A stretch of 51,500 nucleotides of DNA from Mesostigma viride. Taxonomy: Eukaryota; Streptophyta; Mesostigmatophyceae; Mesostigmatales; Mesostigmataceae. Below, piece after piece: positions 35,441 through 51,500 of this stretch. Position 1 is the stretch's first letter. Every line of letters begins with the position of its first letter. The translations under genes were made by a program, and so were the position numbers. The notes under the pieces are model-generated. The model made no database searches, had not been told where the DNA came from, and saw only the letters and a program-made list of their open reading frames with translations. Location of the stretch: NCBI GenBank assembly GCA_009746045.1, contig RPFO01000154.1:7374193-7425692 (forward strand). The letters run 5' to 3'.

Positions 35441-36179
35441 CAGTCGCGCAGTCGGTCTGAATGACTGGCATTATAACGAGCGTCATATTCGTCTCCGGCT
35501 TGGCAGTGCCGTCAGCCTGCATACAAAAAGAACATTGGAGCCAGCACTTTCCCGCGGGTTGTAGCCGATATTCCTCCATGCAGCGATATTCACCAATGCG
35601 CTATCAATAAACAAGTCGACACCATCCGGTATGTAAAAAAAGCACGCTGCTGGCCACGACGGTCACGGCGATGATGAACGACAATAACAAGAACGCCTAA
35701 TAGCAGGCGTCATACAAACTAGAACAGACTGGAACAACTACTTACCCGGTCGTCTGTGATCTTGACGCAGAGCCTGGTTTACAAGGAAGCGAGGGAAACC
35801 GGCCACTATGACCACCCCTACTTAACCCACATAATGAAGGTTAGGAATCCTCCCCATCATGCTAACCGTAGACTCGGTGAAACGCCCCATGCTACAAATA
35901 CGATAGCCCAGCAACGACTACTTGCGGCCATCACCTTGTCCAGTTCTGGCTGGCTGTGCGGCGGTAATTTTACCAAGTTTAAAAATGTTACGCCGCACCA
36001 GTCTGTGCTTTTTTACGTAGTACCAGTGTAGTGCAGAAATCTGCCAAAAGAGCAAACGCCCAAAGGCAAATTCCAAGACGCCCAAAGCCAAATTCCAAGA
36101 CGCCCAAAGCCCAAAGGCGGGCGAGTCTGGCGCGGCGCGCCTGTCCTGGAGGCCATTGGGCGCCGGAATAAGAAATCCC

Positions 36180-36188
36180 GCCTTCGGT
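36180..36188. repeat. Right 9-bp target site duplication
   Basis: GCCTTCGGT directly follows the right end of the large inverted-repeat element. Confidence 0.9.
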
Positions 36189-36768
36189 CCCTGGCGATTG
36201 TGAGAAAATTAATTGGCAATTAGTCCCGACTCCCGAACCCCTGCACCACTGAGGTTGAATTCATGAAGACAGGTTGTGGGGTGGTGCATTAAATTTCGAA
36301 CGAAAGGCCTGGCTGCTGCTTTTGCATTTTTGGATGGACGCGGCTGTGCCTCACTGCTTTCGGAGATTGTGTTGAAATCCATTTCTCGTTAGGATGCAAA
36401 ACTTTGTTGGAGGCCATCACGACCAGCTCCATATTATCGACTGCAGTTCGTGTCTGCAGTTTGGGTTCCAGGCGGTATTGTAAGTTGGTGATAGAAGGTG
36501 CGACGTTAAATAAATCCAATTGAACACGGATGGGCGATGTTTTTACGGAATAGGATGCCCTGGGGAAGACCTAACGTTGTGCGACTGCAACACGCAACGT
36601 GATCGGAATATTGCAGACGGAGTAGACGCTGCAATCACCCTGCAGGAGACACGATCAGTTAGCAGCTACGAAATAGGATCGACTTGCGTCGCGGGTACGT
36701 AAACCTGGGTCACTCCATGCGCTCTCTGGATTTTGGAGCTTGAACCCACCCAGCGGACCAGAACGCAG
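36189..36768 (+). other. 5' flank of the DHX16 gene
   Basis: 580 bp between the transposon end and the DHX16 ATG. It must hold the promoter and 5' UTR unless there is a further upstream exon. No TATA box or other promoter motif is obvious. Confidence 0.45.
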
Positions 36769-51302
<14,534 letters not shown>

Positions 51303-51344
51303 GTATGGCATGAAAATAGGTACGGCACATGGTGGTGCGGCCGA

Positions 51345-51500
51345 TGGTGCTGCTGCTCAAGGTTTGGTGTGGTCCACGCCTGTGTGGGATACCAGATGAG
51401 AGTAGCGGATGAAAGTAGCGGTGCATGTGTACGTATTCAGTACGGGTGTACCTGTAGAGTGAAGAGAGGGAGGGTGTTTTGCATGGTGCTGCTGCTCAAG
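51345..51500 (+). repeat. Two donor echoes of DHX16 exon 51252-51302
   Basis: The exon ends GTGCTGCTGCTCAAG then GTATGG. GTGCTGCTGCTCAAG recurs at about 51347-51361 (then GTTTGG) and at 51486-51500, the last bases of the window. Confidence 0.85.

Larger units (their letters stand above)
28420..36179. mobile_element. 7.76-kb non-autonomous Mutator-type element with kilobase inverted arms
   Basis: Both ends read GGGATTTCTTATTCCGGCGC inward, and the flanks carry a 9-bp duplication (28411-28419 and 36180-36188), the length typical of the Mutator superfamily. The left arm (about 28420-30690) and right arm (about 32485-36179, complementary) share, in order, a unique 0.7-kb end region, a 21-bp tandem array and a 24-bp-type array. 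A good example is the 91-codon frame at 28568-28843 (-), repeated exactly at 35756-36031 (+). The centre (about 30690-32485) holds other repeats and a MITE. There is no transposase, so mobility would need one in trans. The element ends about 0.6 kb upstream of the DHX16 start codon. Confidence 0.88.

Noticed and set aside
29035-35464. Open frames of up to 746 codons with a 7-residue period in the 21-bp arrays
   Set aside because: The unit is a multiple of three and has no stop in any frame, so all six frames are open. The arrays lie inside inverted arms of a transposon and differ in length between arms.

Overview
This window is nuclear DNA from a eukaryote, most likely a green alga. The evidence is very GC-rich exons, spliceosomal introns of a few hundred bases to several kilobases, blocks of plant-type telomere repeat (CCCTAAA) inside an intron, and a mix of Mutator-like, piggyBac-like and LINE elements. 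Species cannot be fixed from the sequence alone. Only a small share of the window is protein coding; most of it is introns, satellites, microsatellites and transposon DNA.

Layout. 1-8945 is one continuous satellite with a 35-bp unit, interrupted by a homogenised 33-bp block at about 3388-4812. 9350-20707 (+) holds the last eight recognisable exons of a GT-A fold, family-2-like glycosyltransferase; its start lies upstream of the window or was not recognised. Its first visible intron contains a CCT/CTG tract, a fold-back element carrying a nested MITE, and a frameshifted Mutator-like transposase relic. 21105-23591 (-) is a dead LINE with an ORF1 and reverse transcriptase fragments. 23.9-28.4 kb is mostly unrecognised, with one plausible first exon at 27255-27350 (-). 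28420-36179 is a 7.76-kb inverted-repeat transposon with 9-bp target duplications, a non-autonomous Mutator-type signature, whose arms are filled with 21-bp tandem repeats.

36769 to the right edge (+) holds 13 exons of the DEAH-box spliceosomal helicase DHX16/Prp2. The visible product is about 832 residues, ending in the helicase C-terminal part, and the 3' end lies beyond the window. Its introns contain interstitial telomere repeats, long microsatellites and a piggyBac-type element.

The most unusual observation cuts across both genes. Introns next to the exons carry degenerate, often multiple copies of the neighbouring splice junction: the last 10-50 bases of an exon plus its donor, or an acceptor plus the first 15-40 bases of the next exon. 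I call these splice-junction echoes. They occur in most introns of both genes, and in one case a junction appears to have grown into a 0.7-kb minisatellite whose every unit starts with GTGAGCG. I do not know a described system matching this; it could reflect recurrent local duplication at splice junctions and a route of intron growth.

The two genes are unrelated in function (glycan synthesis and pre-mRNA splicing). The long open frames inside the satellites are periodicity artefacts and are not annotated as genes.
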